From positions 1-5,158 of the forward strand of contig CAJGDL010000112.1 of NCBI GenBank assembly GCA_904502075.1: DNA of 5,158 nt, given 5' to 3'. Made by a program: the position numbers and the translations under genes. Positions 1 to 5,154 of this stretch are shown piece by piece; the stretch's first letter is position 1; each line of letters begins with the position of its first letter. Source of the DNA: an uncultured Alistipes sp. (lineage in GTDB: Bacteria > Bacteroidota > Bacteroidia > Bacteroidales > Rikenellaceae). The notes beneath the pieces were generated by a model. It saw only the letters and a program-made list of their open reading frames with translations. It was not told where the DNA came from and did not search any database.

Positions 1-804
1 CGACATACCGGCGTTGATACCGGCACGCAGATACTCCAGACCATCGGCCAGCGTGTAGGCCAGCTCGATATCGGCCGTAGCACCGGCCTCCTGCATGTGG
101 TAACCCGAAATCGAGATCGAGTTGAACTTGGGCATGTTCTTCGAGGTGTACTCAAAGATGTCGGCGATGATCTTCATCGAGAACTTGGGAGGATAGATAT
201 AGGTGTTACGCACCATGAACTCCTTCAAGATATCGTTCTGGATCGTACCCGACAGCTGCTCCAGGGTGCAACCCTGCTCCAGACCCGTCACGATGTAGAA
301 GACCAAAACGGGCAGTACGGCACCGTTCATGGTCATCGAAACCGACATCTGGTTCAAGGGAATACCGTCGAAGAGTACCTTCATGTCCTCTACCGAGCAG
401 ATCGACACACCGGCCTTACCAACGTCGCCCACTACACGCGGGTGATCGGCGTCGTAGCCACGGTGCGTAGCCAGGTCGAAGGCCACCGAAAGACCCTTCT
501 GACCGGCAGCCAGGTTGCGGCGGTAGAAGGCATTCGACTCCTCGGCCGTCGAGAAACCTGCATACTGACGGATCGTCCAGGGACGCATCACATACATCGT
601 CGAGTAGGGACCGCGCAGGAAGGGAGCCACACCTGCTGCATAGTTCAGGTGCTCCATGCCCTCGAGATCCTCCTTCGTATAACCGCCCTTCACTTCGATT
701 TGCTCGGCGGTCAGCCACGGCTCTACCTGTCCGCAGCCCTTCTTGGCGCAGCAGCTCGTCTGCTCTGCGCCCGCATATTTCAGTTCTGAAAATTTAGCTC
801 TCAT
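1..804 (-). CDS. mutB: Methylmalonyl-CoA mutase large (catalytic) subunit, 5' part only
   Basis: This is the adenosylcobalamin-dependent subunit that interconverts succinyl-CoA and (R)-methylmalonyl-CoA in the cytoplasmic propionate pathway. The reading frame starts at ATG 804 and stays open to the left edge, giving 268 residues of a family usually about 700-730 long. The cobalamin-binding C-terminal domain is therefore outside the window. Visible family motifs are RPWTIRQYAGFST (residues 74-86), the segment GLSVAFDLATHRGYD (104-118), FMVRNTYIYPP (196-206) and SISISGYHMQEAG (229-241). Y81, R199 and H236 match Y89, R207 and H244 of the Propionibacterium shermanii enzyme at a constant offset of 8. 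These are known active-site residues, so the subunit looks catalytically intact as far as it can be read. The start lies 13 bases after the mutA stop, which implies co-transcription. The leader between them has no strong Shine-Dalgarno, as is common in Bacteroidetes. The N-terminus carries a short cysteine cluster (C18, C19, C24). Confidence 0.97.
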   Translation of the reverse strand, partial: MRAKFSELKYAGAEQTSCCAKKGCGQVEPWLTAEQIEVKGGYTKEDLEGMEHLNYAAGVAPFLRGPYSTMYVMRPWTIRQYAGFSTAEESNAFYRRNLAAGQKGLSVAFDLATHRGYDADHPRVVGDVGKAGVSICSVEDMKVLFDGIPLNQMSVSMTMNGAVLPVLVFYIVTGLEQGCTLEQLSGTIQNDILKEFMVRNTYIYPPKFSMKIIADIFEYTSKNMPKFNSISISGYHMQEAGATADIELAYTLADGLEYLRAGINAGMS

Positions 805-817
805 AACTCGTTGCGTT

Positions 818-2671
818 TTAGATGCCAAGCTCCTTGAGGTAGAACTTGAGCGTTTCGAGCACGTTGCTCTTCACGTTGATAAAGTTGGTGATACCCTGAG
901 CCTCCAGTTCGGGGGTGCAGGCGGGAGCACCGGCAACTACGAGGATTGCCTTGCCGCCCAGCAGCTCCTTCACCTTGGGGGCTACGGTTGCATAGTCGTC
1001 GTCCGAAGCGCAAACTACTACGATCTCGGCCTTCGATGCCAAAGCGGCCTCAACGCCCTCCTCAACCGACTTGAAGAAGGTGTTGTCCTGTACCTTGATA
1101 CCGGCGCAGGCGAAGAAGTTGCACGAGAACTGAGCGCGGGCACGGGCCATGGCCAGGCTACCGCAGGTGAGCATGAAGGCCTTGGGAGCCTTGCCGCTGC
1201 GATCTACGCCGAGGCGCATCTGCTCGAAAGCCATCGAACCACGGTAGGGAACCAGGACATTGCCCTCGGCCTCCTTGCGCTCTACGGCGCAGGCGCACAG
1301 CTCCTTCGAAGCGGTCTCCGTGAAGTTGGGGTACTGGTTGGCACCCAGCAGGATCTGACGACGCATCATGATGTTCTTGTCCTTGGCGGCGGCCGAAGCC
1401 TTCACCTTCTCGACTACGAAGCCAGCCTCAAAGGCTGCGGTGTAGCCACCCTTCTCCTCTACCTCGAGGAAGAGCTTCCAAGCCTCCTCGGCGATGCTCT
1501 TCGTCAGGGTCTCGATGTAGTACGAACCACCGGCGGGGTCAACCACCTGGTCGAAGTGCGACTCGTGCTTCAGCAGGAGCTCTACGTTGCGGGCGATGCG
1601 CTGCGAGAACTCGGTGGGAGCCTCATAAGCGACGTTGAAGGGGAGAACCTCCAGCGTGTTTACGCCGGCGATCGTGGCCGACATGGCCTCGGTCGTACCG
1701 CGCAACATATTTACATAGGGGTCGTATGCGGTCTGGTTCCAGCTCGAGGTTACGGCGTGCGTGTACATCTTGCAAGCGCAGTTCTTCTCGGGGTTGTAGG
1801 CCTTCACGATGTTGGCCCACAGCATACGGGCAGCGCGGAACTTGGCCATCTCCAGGAAGTAGTTGGCCGTAACGCCCATCGAGAAGCGGATCTTGCGGGC
1901 AGCCAAATCCACCGACAGACCCTTCTCCATCAGGCGAACCAGGTAGTCGTGACCGGCTGCGAGGGTAAAGGCGAGCTCCTCAACGATGGTCGAACCGGCG
2001 TTCGAGAAGTTCTCACCGCTCACGGTCACGATACGGGCGTGCTTATACTCAGCGGCGCGATTCACGAGCTCGGCTACCTTGTTGAAGCACTCCTCGCCGT
2101 TGCCGGCGCAGCAGAACTGACCCTTCAGCGAAAGGTTCTTGATGATGGGGTCGATTACGAAGTTCAGGTGCAGAGCCTCCTTCTCCAGGCCGGCCTTCTC
2201 CACCTTGTCGAATACCAGGTCGGCCACCTTGCCTACATAGCTACCCGAGAAGGTGAGCTGCACGGCCGTCATCTCGATGCCGGCGAGCAGCGTGTCGAGA
2301 GCCTCGGCGGTCAACTCCTCGCCGCATACGCAGAACTCGAGCGAGTCCACACCGGCGTTGAGCATCTTCAGAGCCTCGGCATTGGCCTTGGCGGGGCACT
2401 CGACCTTCAAGGTCTGGTGTACGCCCCAGCGGTTGTGCGTACGCGTGCCGCGTACATAGGGGAACTGACCGGCTTCGGTCTCAAGGTGCTGAATGCCTTC
2501 GAGGTTCTCGGCGCGATAGTAGGGACGCACGCTGAACCCTTCGGGGGTACGCCACACCAATTTACGCTCGTAATCAGCCCCTTTCAGGTCGGCTGTGATC
2601 ACCTCTTCCCACTGTGCCGTCTCTACGGGCGGGAACTCGGTGAACAGCTTTTCACGATTGGTTGTTGCCAT
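818..2671 (-). CDS. mutA: Methylmalonyl-CoA mutase small subunit
   Basis: This 617-residue protein is the non-catalytic partner of MutB in the heterodimeric methylmalonyl-CoA mutase. The N-terminus has the typical small-subunit opening, KLFTEFPPVETAQWEEVI followed by DLKGADYERKLVW and EGFSVRPYYR (about residues 8-53). The mutase barrel domain follows to about residue 480, with ANYFLEMAKFRAARMLWANI and DPAGGSYYIE as recognisable barrel motifs. Residues about 491-617 form a B12-binding-like Rossmann domain, seen in AEIVVVCASDDDYATVAPKV (548-567) and AILVVAGAP. The cobalamin-ligating DxHxxG motif is absent: the corresponding stretch reads GIKVQDNTFFKSVEEG. That absence is the expected mark of the small subunit and not a defect. 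The length fits the family (roughly 610-640). The gene is first in a two-gene operon with mutB. The start at 2671 is preferred because the conserved N-terminus begins within a few residues; no strong Shine-Dalgarno precedes it. Confidence 0.97.
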   Translation of the reverse strand: MATTNREKLFTEFPPVETAQWEEVITADLKGADYERKLVWRTPEGFSVRPYYRAENLEGIQHLETEAGQFPYVRGTRTHNRWGVHQTLKVECPAKANAEALKMLNAGVDSLEFCVCGEELTAEALDTLLAGIEMTAVQLTFSGSYVGKVADLVFDKVEKAGLEKEALHLNFVIDPIIKNLSLKGQFCCAGNGEECFNKVAELVNRAAEYKHARIVTVSGENFSNAGSTIVEELAFTLAAGHDYLVRLMEKGLSVDLAARKIRFSMGVTANYFLEMAKFRAARMLWANIVKAYNPEKNCACKMYTHAVTSSWNQTAYDPYVNMLRGTTEAMSATIAGVNTLEVLPFNVAYEAPTEFSQRIARNVELLLKHESHFDQVVDPAGGSYYIETLTKSIAEEAWKLFLEVEEKGGYTAAFEAGFVVEKVKASAAAKDKNIMMRRQILLGANQYPNFTETASKELCACAVERKEAEGNVLVPYRGSMAFEQMRLGVDRSGKAPKAFMLTCGSLAMARARAQFSCNFFACAGIKVQDNTFFKSVEEGVEAALASKAEIVVVCASDDDYATVAPKVKELLGGKAILVVAGAPACTPELEAQGITNFINVKSNVLETLKFYLKELGI

Positions 2672-2743
2672 AACTGTTTGTTAGTTGATATTAGGATTGT
2701 TGTTTTTTTTGTGAAAAATCCGTTTTTGGTTATTTTCAAGGCA

Positions 2744-2775
2744 TAAAGTTACAAACTATTCTTTAAATGGGCAAC
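2744..2775 (-). promoter_or_regulatory. Candidate promoter of mutA-mutB
   Basis: On the minus strand, TAACTTTA (2751-2744) matches the Bacteroidetes -7 consensus TAnnTTTG at all but the last base. GTTG (2775-2772) sits 20 bases upstream in the -33 position. Transcription would begin near 2738, leaving an untranslated leader of about 65 bases before mutA, too short for a typical cobalamin riboswitch. The -33 box lies only about ten bases beyond the T-run of the upstream terminator. The match is imperfect, so this is a candidate only. Confidence 0.45.
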
Positions 2776-2782
2776 TTTGTGT

Positions 2783-2828
2783 GAAAAAAATAACGCCACA
2801 AAGGTGTTTTTTGCTCCTTTGTGGCGTT
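2783..2828 (-). terminator. Intrinsic terminator of the nupG transcript
   Basis: A perfect 13-base-pair stem is formed by AACGCCACAAAGG (2792-2804) and its complement (2816-2828), with an 11-base loop. On the minus strand it is followed directly by A and seven T residues (2791-2784). It starts about 23 bases after the nupG stop, so it should end that transcript and insulate mutA-mutB. On the plus strand no comparable T-run follows, so the terminator is effectively one-directional. Confidence 0.9.
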
Positions 2829-2851
2829 GGTTGCTTGGTTTTCGGACTCGC

Positions 2852-4117
2852 CTAAGCCTTCTCGGGGGTGTGCTTATATTGGAAGACAAGGGCGAAGAGT
2901 ACCGTAACGACCAGGGCGTAGCCGGCGAAGATGAGCCACGAAGTGGACCATCCGGCCACCTTGGCGGCCACCTCGCTCTGCGAGTTTACGAAGTGATTTA
3001 CGACCTGCTGGGCTCCGAGTGTGCCGATTGTCGCACCCACACCGTTGGTCATCATCATGAAGAGACCCTGGGCCGAGGAGCGGATCGTGGGGTCGGTCTC
3101 CTTGTTAACGAAGAGCGAGCCCGAGATGTTGAAGAAGTCGAAGGCGATACCGTAGACGATCATCGAGAGGATGAACATCCAAACACCGCCTCCCGGGTTG
3201 CCCACGCCGAAGAGACCGAAGCGCAATACCCAGGCAAACATGGCCATCAGCATCACATTCTTGATGCCGAAACGCTTCAGGCAGAAGGGAATCAGCAGAA
3301 TGCAGAGCGTCTCGGAGATCTGCGAAAGCGAGATCAGGGCGTTGGCGTGGTTGGCTCCGAAGGTCGAGGCGTACTCGGGAATCTCCTTGAAGCAGGTGAT
3401 AAAGGGGTTGGCAAAGCCATTGGTGATCTGAAGCGATACGCCCAGCAGCATGGAGAAGACAAAGAAGAGGGCCATCTTTTTCTGCTTGAAGAGCGAGAAG
3501 GCGCGCAGACCGAGGGCCTCCACCAGACTCTTCTTTTCGCCCGAGGTGTTCACGGGGCAGTGGGGCAGGGTGAAGGCGTAGAGGCCGAGCGTGAGGCCGA
3601 GCAGGGCACTTTGGTAGAACTGCATGTGGGTCTTTTGGAATCCGGCGAAGTCACAGAAGAGCATGGCGCAGATAAAGCCTACGGTACCCCACACACGAAT
3701 GGGCGGGAAGACCTTTACGGTGTCCATCTTGTTGCTCTCCAAAATGCTGTAAGCCACCGAGTTCGAGAGGGCGATGGTGGGCATATAGAAGGCCACGCTC
3801 AACGAGTAGAGTCCGAAGATGAGCCAATAGTTGTAGTCGGGGGCCGAGGAGTTGATGCTGAAGGCGGCCGAGGCCAGGAACCCGGCGGCCAACAGGTGGC
3901 AGAAGCCCAGCAGACGCTGTGCCGGTACCCAACGGTCGGCGATGATGCCCACCAGGGCGGGCATAAACAGAGAGACGATACCCTGCATGGCGTAGAAGAG
4001 TCCGATCTTCTCGCCCAAGCCGATTTCGTAGAGGTGTGTACCCATCGACGTGAGGTAGGAGCCCCAAACGGCATACTGCAGGAAATTCATTAGAATCAAT
4101 CGAAATTTGATACTCAT
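2852..4117 (-). CDS. nupG: NupG-family nucleoside:proton symporter (MFS)
   Basis: This 421-residue inner-membrane protein belongs to the nucleoside:H+ symporter branch of the major facilitator superfamily and should import nucleosides with protons. Its length is close to E. coli NupG (418), and the sequence aligns along its whole length. It opens with NFLQYAVWGSYLTSMGT (residues 11-27), has the MFS loop GIIADRW (57-63), FPPIRVWGTVGFI (137-149), FFVFSMLLG (218-226), LQITN (229-233), SQISETLCIL (265-274), LSMIVYGIAFDFFNISGS (317-334) and QGLFMMMTNGVG (350-361). About twelve hydrophobic segments are visible. Positions that I recall as contacting substrate in E. coli NupG are kept: R141, T145, F148, Q230, N233, Q266, E269, Y322 and F326. 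The exact nucleoside preference (nucleosides in general or xanthosine, as in XapB) cannot be read from the sequence. The gene is monocistronic, with its own terminator and an AT-rich promoter region shared with the divergent tRNA. Confidence 0.93.
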   Translation of the reverse strand: MSIKFRLILMNFLQYAVWGSYLTSMGTHLYEIGLGEKIGLFYAMQGIVSLFMPALVGIIADRWVPAQRLLGFCHLLAAGFLASAAFSINSSAPDYNYWLIFGLYSLSVAFYMPTIALSNSVAYSILESNKMDTVKVFPPIRVWGTVGFICAMLFCDFAGFQKTHMQFYQSALLGLTLGLYAFTLPHCPVNTSGEKKSLVEALGLRAFSLFKQKKMALFFVFSMLLGVSLQITNGFANPFITCFKEIPEYASTFGANHANALISLSQISETLCILLIPFCLKRFGIKNVMLMAMFAWVLRFGLFGVGNPGGGVWMFILSMIVYGIAFDFFNISGSLFVNKETDPTIRSSAQGLFMMMTNGVGATIGTLGAQQVVNHFVNSQSEVAAKVAGWSTSWLIFAGYALVVTVLFALVFQYKHTPEKA

Positions 4118-4120
4118 AAT

Positions 4121-4126
4121 TCCTTT
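4121..4126 (-). promoter_or_regulatory. Ribosome binding site of nupG
   Basis: AAAGGA on the minus strand lies three bases before the ATG at 4117. It is purine-rich and supports this start, although the spacing is shorter than ideal. The mutA and mutB starts have nothing comparable. Confidence 0.5.
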
Positions 4127-4213
4127 ATTTTAAACGGGTTTCAATTATTGTGTTGTACTATTTTGCGAGGTTTTTAAGGGGGTGTTATGCTCTCTTCCCC
4201 AAAAAAATTTCAA

Positions 4214-4221
4214 CAAAAGTA
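4214..4221 (-). promoter_or_regulatory. Candidate -7 element of the nupG promoter
   Basis: TACTTTTG on the minus strand (4221-4214) is an exact match to the Bacteroidetes -7 consensus TAnnTTTG. No good -33 box stands at 19-21 bases; the nearest TTTG is 24 bases upstream (4249-4246), inside the palindrome TTTGCAAA. If used, transcription would start near 4208, with a leader of about 90 bases before nupG. Confidence 0.45.
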
Positions 4222-4241
4222 AAAAATTTTTTCGAATTTTC

Positions 4242-4272
4242 TTTGCAAATGAAAAAATAAGTTCTACTTTTG
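4242..4272 (+). promoter_or_regulatory. Promoter of tRNA-Gln
   Basis: TTTG (4242-4245) and TACTTTTG (4265-4272) are exact matches to the Bacteroidetes -33 and -7 consensus sequences, separated by 19 bases as expected. Transcription would begin near 4279, about 23 bases before the mature tRNA. This is the best promoter match in the window and points directly at the tRNA. Confidence 0.85.
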
Positions 4273-4301
4273 CACCGTCAAACAACGACAAACGTTCTTA
4301 T

Positions 4302-4372
4302 TGAGCTATGGTGTAATGGTAACACAACAGATTCTGGTCCTGTTATTCTAGGTTCGAATCCTGGTAGCTCAA
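4302..4372 (+). tRNA. tRNA-Gln (anticodon CUG)
   Basis: A complete 71-base cloverleaf can be folded. The acceptor stem is TGAGCTA (4302-4308) with TAGCTCA (4365-4371). The D stem is GTGT with ACAC (4311-4314, 4322-4325), with GG in the loop. The anticodon stem is ACAGA with CCTGT read around the loop TTCTGGT (4332-4338), giving anticodon CTG at 4334-4336, which reads CAG. The T arm is CTAGG, loop TTCGAAT, CCTGG (4348-4364). The U1-A72 pair is a known identity feature of tRNA-Gln. The pair at 31-39 is an A-C mismatch. The discriminator is A4372 and the CCA end is not encoded, so it must be added by nucleotidyltransferase. Confidence 0.95.
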
Positions 4373-4421
4373 CGACCGCTGCAGCCGAGAGGCATAAAGA
4401 GGCGGGATATCGAAAGATATC

Positions 4422-4480
4422 AAAAACAAAAAGAGTGAATAAGCGATGCTTGCATCAGATTATTCACTCTTTTTGTTTTT
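4422..4480 (+). terminator. Long hairpin, probable terminator after tRNA-Gln
   Basis: A perfect 21-base-pair stem pairs 4422-4442 with 4460-4480. The 5' arm is A-rich at its base and the 3' arm ends in CTCTTTTTGTTTTT, giving the T-run needed for intrinsic termination on the plus strand. The apex adds GATGC-TT-GCATC (4445-4456). Because the A-tract pairs with the T-tract, it could act in both directions. It begins 50 bases after the tRNA. It is unusually long for a terminator and lies inside a larger inverted repeat. Confidence 0.7.
4448..4470 (+). repeat. 23-base direct repeat, copy 1 (3' arm of the terminator hairpin)
   Basis: This segment, beginning GCTTGCAT and ending ATTCACTCT, recurs at 4731-4753 with one difference (C4456 against T4739). 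The first 11 bases recur again at 4564-4574 in the T form. It covers part of the loop and the 3' arm of the terminator hairpin. Confidence 0.85.
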
Positions 4481-4512
4481 ATGTGCTTCGCACCGGCCTC
4501 TTTATCTCCTCG

Positions 4513-4557
4513 GCGCCACCAGTCGAAACGGTGCGAAAGCGTAGCGTGCGCCGTAAC
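4513..4557 (+). repeat. 45-base hairpin repeat, copy 1
   Basis: It opens with GCGCCACC and ends in CGTAAC. It matches copy 3 (4683-4727) at 43 of 45 positions. An internal hairpin pairs ACGGTGCG (4528-4535) with TGCGCCGT (4547-4554), including wobble pairs. The apical part carries GCGTAGC, which is shared by all copies. Confidence 0.85.
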
Positions 4558-4634
4558 GCCTATGCTTGCATTAGTTTGTCGCTTCTCTTCGTTTTATTGT
4601 GCGCCATGGGTGCACGCGCCTATGCCTTGTTATT

Positions 4635-4679
4635 GCGCCACCGACTGAAACGAGGTGTTGCGTAGCAATGCCTCGTAAC
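4635..4679 (+). repeat. 45-base hairpin repeat, copy 2 (diverged)
   Basis: This copy has the same length and the same ends (GCGCCACC and CGTAAC) as the other two, and shares TGAAACG-like and GCGTAGC blocks. The stem sequence is different but still pairs: ACGAGGTGTTG (4650-4660) with CAATGCCTCGT (4666-4676), giving 11 pairs around the loop CGTAG. Stem change with kept pairing suggests that the fold matters. A still weaker relative may precede it near 4599-4629. Confidence 0.7.
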
Positions 4680-4682
4680 GTC

Positions 4683-4727
4683 GCGCCACCGGTCGAAACG
4701 GCGCGAAAGCGTAGCGTGCGCCGTAAC
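4683..4727 (+). repeat. 45-base hairpin repeat, copy 3
   Basis: It starts only three bases after copy 2 ends. The hairpin pairs ACGGCGCG (4698-4705) with TGCGCCGT (4717-4724). It differs from copy 1 at two positions, one of which turns a T-G wobble into a C-G pair. An alternative pairing of GCGCC (4683-4687) with GGCGC (4700-4704) is also possible. Confidence 0.85.
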
Positions 4728-4730
4728 ATC

Positions 4731-4753
4731 GCTTGCATTAGATTATTCACTCT
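4731..4753 (+). repeat. 23-base direct repeat, copy 2
   Basis: This repeats 22 of 23 bases of 4448-4470, here without the matching 5' arm, so no long hairpin forms. It follows the third 45-base repeat by three bases. A diverged copy of the segment at 4385-4402 follows near 4783-4801, as if the array ended in a partial duplicate of its start. Confidence 0.85.
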
Positions 4754-4800
4754 TCTTCATTTTGGTGAATATCGTAAAAATCCGCGGAGAGGATAAAAGA

Positions 4801-4839
4801 GTTTCTAACATATCGGGCATTGCCCGATATGTTAGAAAC
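4801..4839. repeat. 39-base palindrome
   Basis: Two perfectly complementary 19-base arms (4801-4819 and 4821-4839) surround a single central T. As RNA, the innermost pairs would open to leave a small loop around GCATTGC. On the minus strand it is followed by TCTTTTATCC, a weak T-tract, so it could terminate transcripts entering from the right. On the plus strand no T-tract follows directly. It could also be a recombination or protein-binding palindrome. Confidence 0.85.
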
Positions 4840-4894
4840 AACCCTCGTCATTGCGAAAAATTTTCATTTTAGGGCATGGCGGCAAACCACGCAG

Positions 4895-4941
4895 AATTCA
4901 AAATTCAAAATTGGGCTTGCGCACCGAAATAATTTTGAATT
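4895..4941. repeat. AT-rich overlapping direct and inverted repeat
   Basis: AATTCAAAATT occurs twice, overlapping (4895-4905 and 4902-4912). Its reverse complement AATTTTGAATT lies at 4931-4941, so an 11-base-pair stem with an 18-base loop can form. No function is evident. Confidence 0.7.
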
Positions 4942-4950
4942 GCTCTAAGC

Positions 4951-4983
4951 GTCATTGCGAGGAGCGGAGCGACGTGGCAATCT
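4951..4983. repeat. REP-like dispersed repeat (GTCATTGCGAGGAGC type)
   Basis: GTCATTGCGAGGAGCGGAGC, followed by GACGTGGCAATCT, resembles a short intergenic repeat that I recall from many bacterial genomes. Its ends ATTGC (4954-4958) and GCAAT (4977-4981) are complementary. The first ten bases also occur at 4847-4856, where the rest of the unit is missing or replaced, so a broken second copy is likely. The family identity is from memory and has not been checked by search. Confidence 0.65.
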
Positions 4984-5154
4984 TTTTATGGGCGACGAGC
5001 AAATTCCCCCTCTAAGATAGAGGGGGTGCCTCGAAGAGGCGGGGGCGTGTGCCCATACGACACACTCCTCCGACCCTGCGGGCCACCTCCCCTATAGGGG
5101 AGGAGTTTTCATTCACCCCATATTTTCGCCCAATACCATCGCCCATGAAAAGAT
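4980..5154. repeat. Outer inverted repeat enclosing the hairpin doublet
   Basis: ATCTTTTTATGGGCGA (4980-4995) matches the reverse complement of 5139-5154 at 15 of 16 positions. The left arm overlaps the end of the REP-like repeat. These arms flank the composite element at 5001-5109 and may be the true ends of one larger non-coding unit of about 175 bases. There is no room for a transposase inside, so at most it would be a MITE-like or REP-type element. Confidence 0.65.
5001..5109. repeat. Composite inverted element of two diverged hairpin arms
   Basis: The left arm (5001-5051) contains hairpin CCCCCTCTA-AGA-TAGAGGGGG (5006-5026), then T, hairpin GCCTC-GAA-GAGGC (5028-5040), and GGGGGCGTGTG. 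The right arm (5061-5109), read on the minus strand, has the same order: palindrome CCTCCCCTATAGGGGAGG (5103-5086), then T, a short hairpin CCC-GCA-GGG, and CGGAGGAGTGTG. GTGTG and CACAC close a 9-base centre (5052-5060). The arms differ in sequence but agree in layout, so they look like an old inverted pair of one unit. No gene is encoded. Confidence 0.75.

Larger units (their letters stand above)
4384..4514. repeat. Nested inverted repeat just downstream of the tRNA
   Basis: The outer arms GCCGAG (4384-4389) with CTCGGC (4509-4514), and ATAAAGAGGC (4394-4403) with GCCTCTTTAT (4496-4505), enclose three smaller hairpins. These are GATATC-GAAA-GATATC (4406-4421), the 21-base-pair stem at 4422-4480, and GTGC-TTC-GCAC (4483-4493). 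The whole 131-base stretch could fold as a closed stem with three side arms, either in RNA or as a DNA cruciform. No known RNA family is recognised. Confidence 0.75.

Noticed and set aside
97..789. Plus-strand open frame of 230 codons
   Set aside because: It is opposite the 5' part of mutB, whose minus-strand frame carries the active-site motifs.
743..2746. Long plus-strand open frame of 667 codons
   Set aside because: It lies opposite mutA, which has clear family motifs over its full length. The plus-strand translation is low in complexity and has no recognisable domain. GC-rich third codon positions keep the opposite strand free of stops.
2672..2783. Cobalamin riboswitch ahead of mutA
   Set aside because: The leader predicted from the candidate promoter is only about 65 bases and AT-rich, and I see no B12-box-like structure.
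2777..4093. Plus-strand open frame of 438 codons
   Set aside because: It is opposite nupG and its translation is rich in G, E, H and R with no family resemblance. It also runs through the terminator hairpin.
4270..4796. Two overlapping plus-strand open frames (4270-4665 and 4599-4796)
   Set aside because: The first reads through the tRNA and the nested hairpins, and both translate the 45-base repeats into repeated arginine-rich strings. These are repeats, not protein.
5012..5146. Minus-strand open frame of 44 codons
   Set aside because: It is made almost entirely of the inverted hairpin element and has no credible upstream signals.
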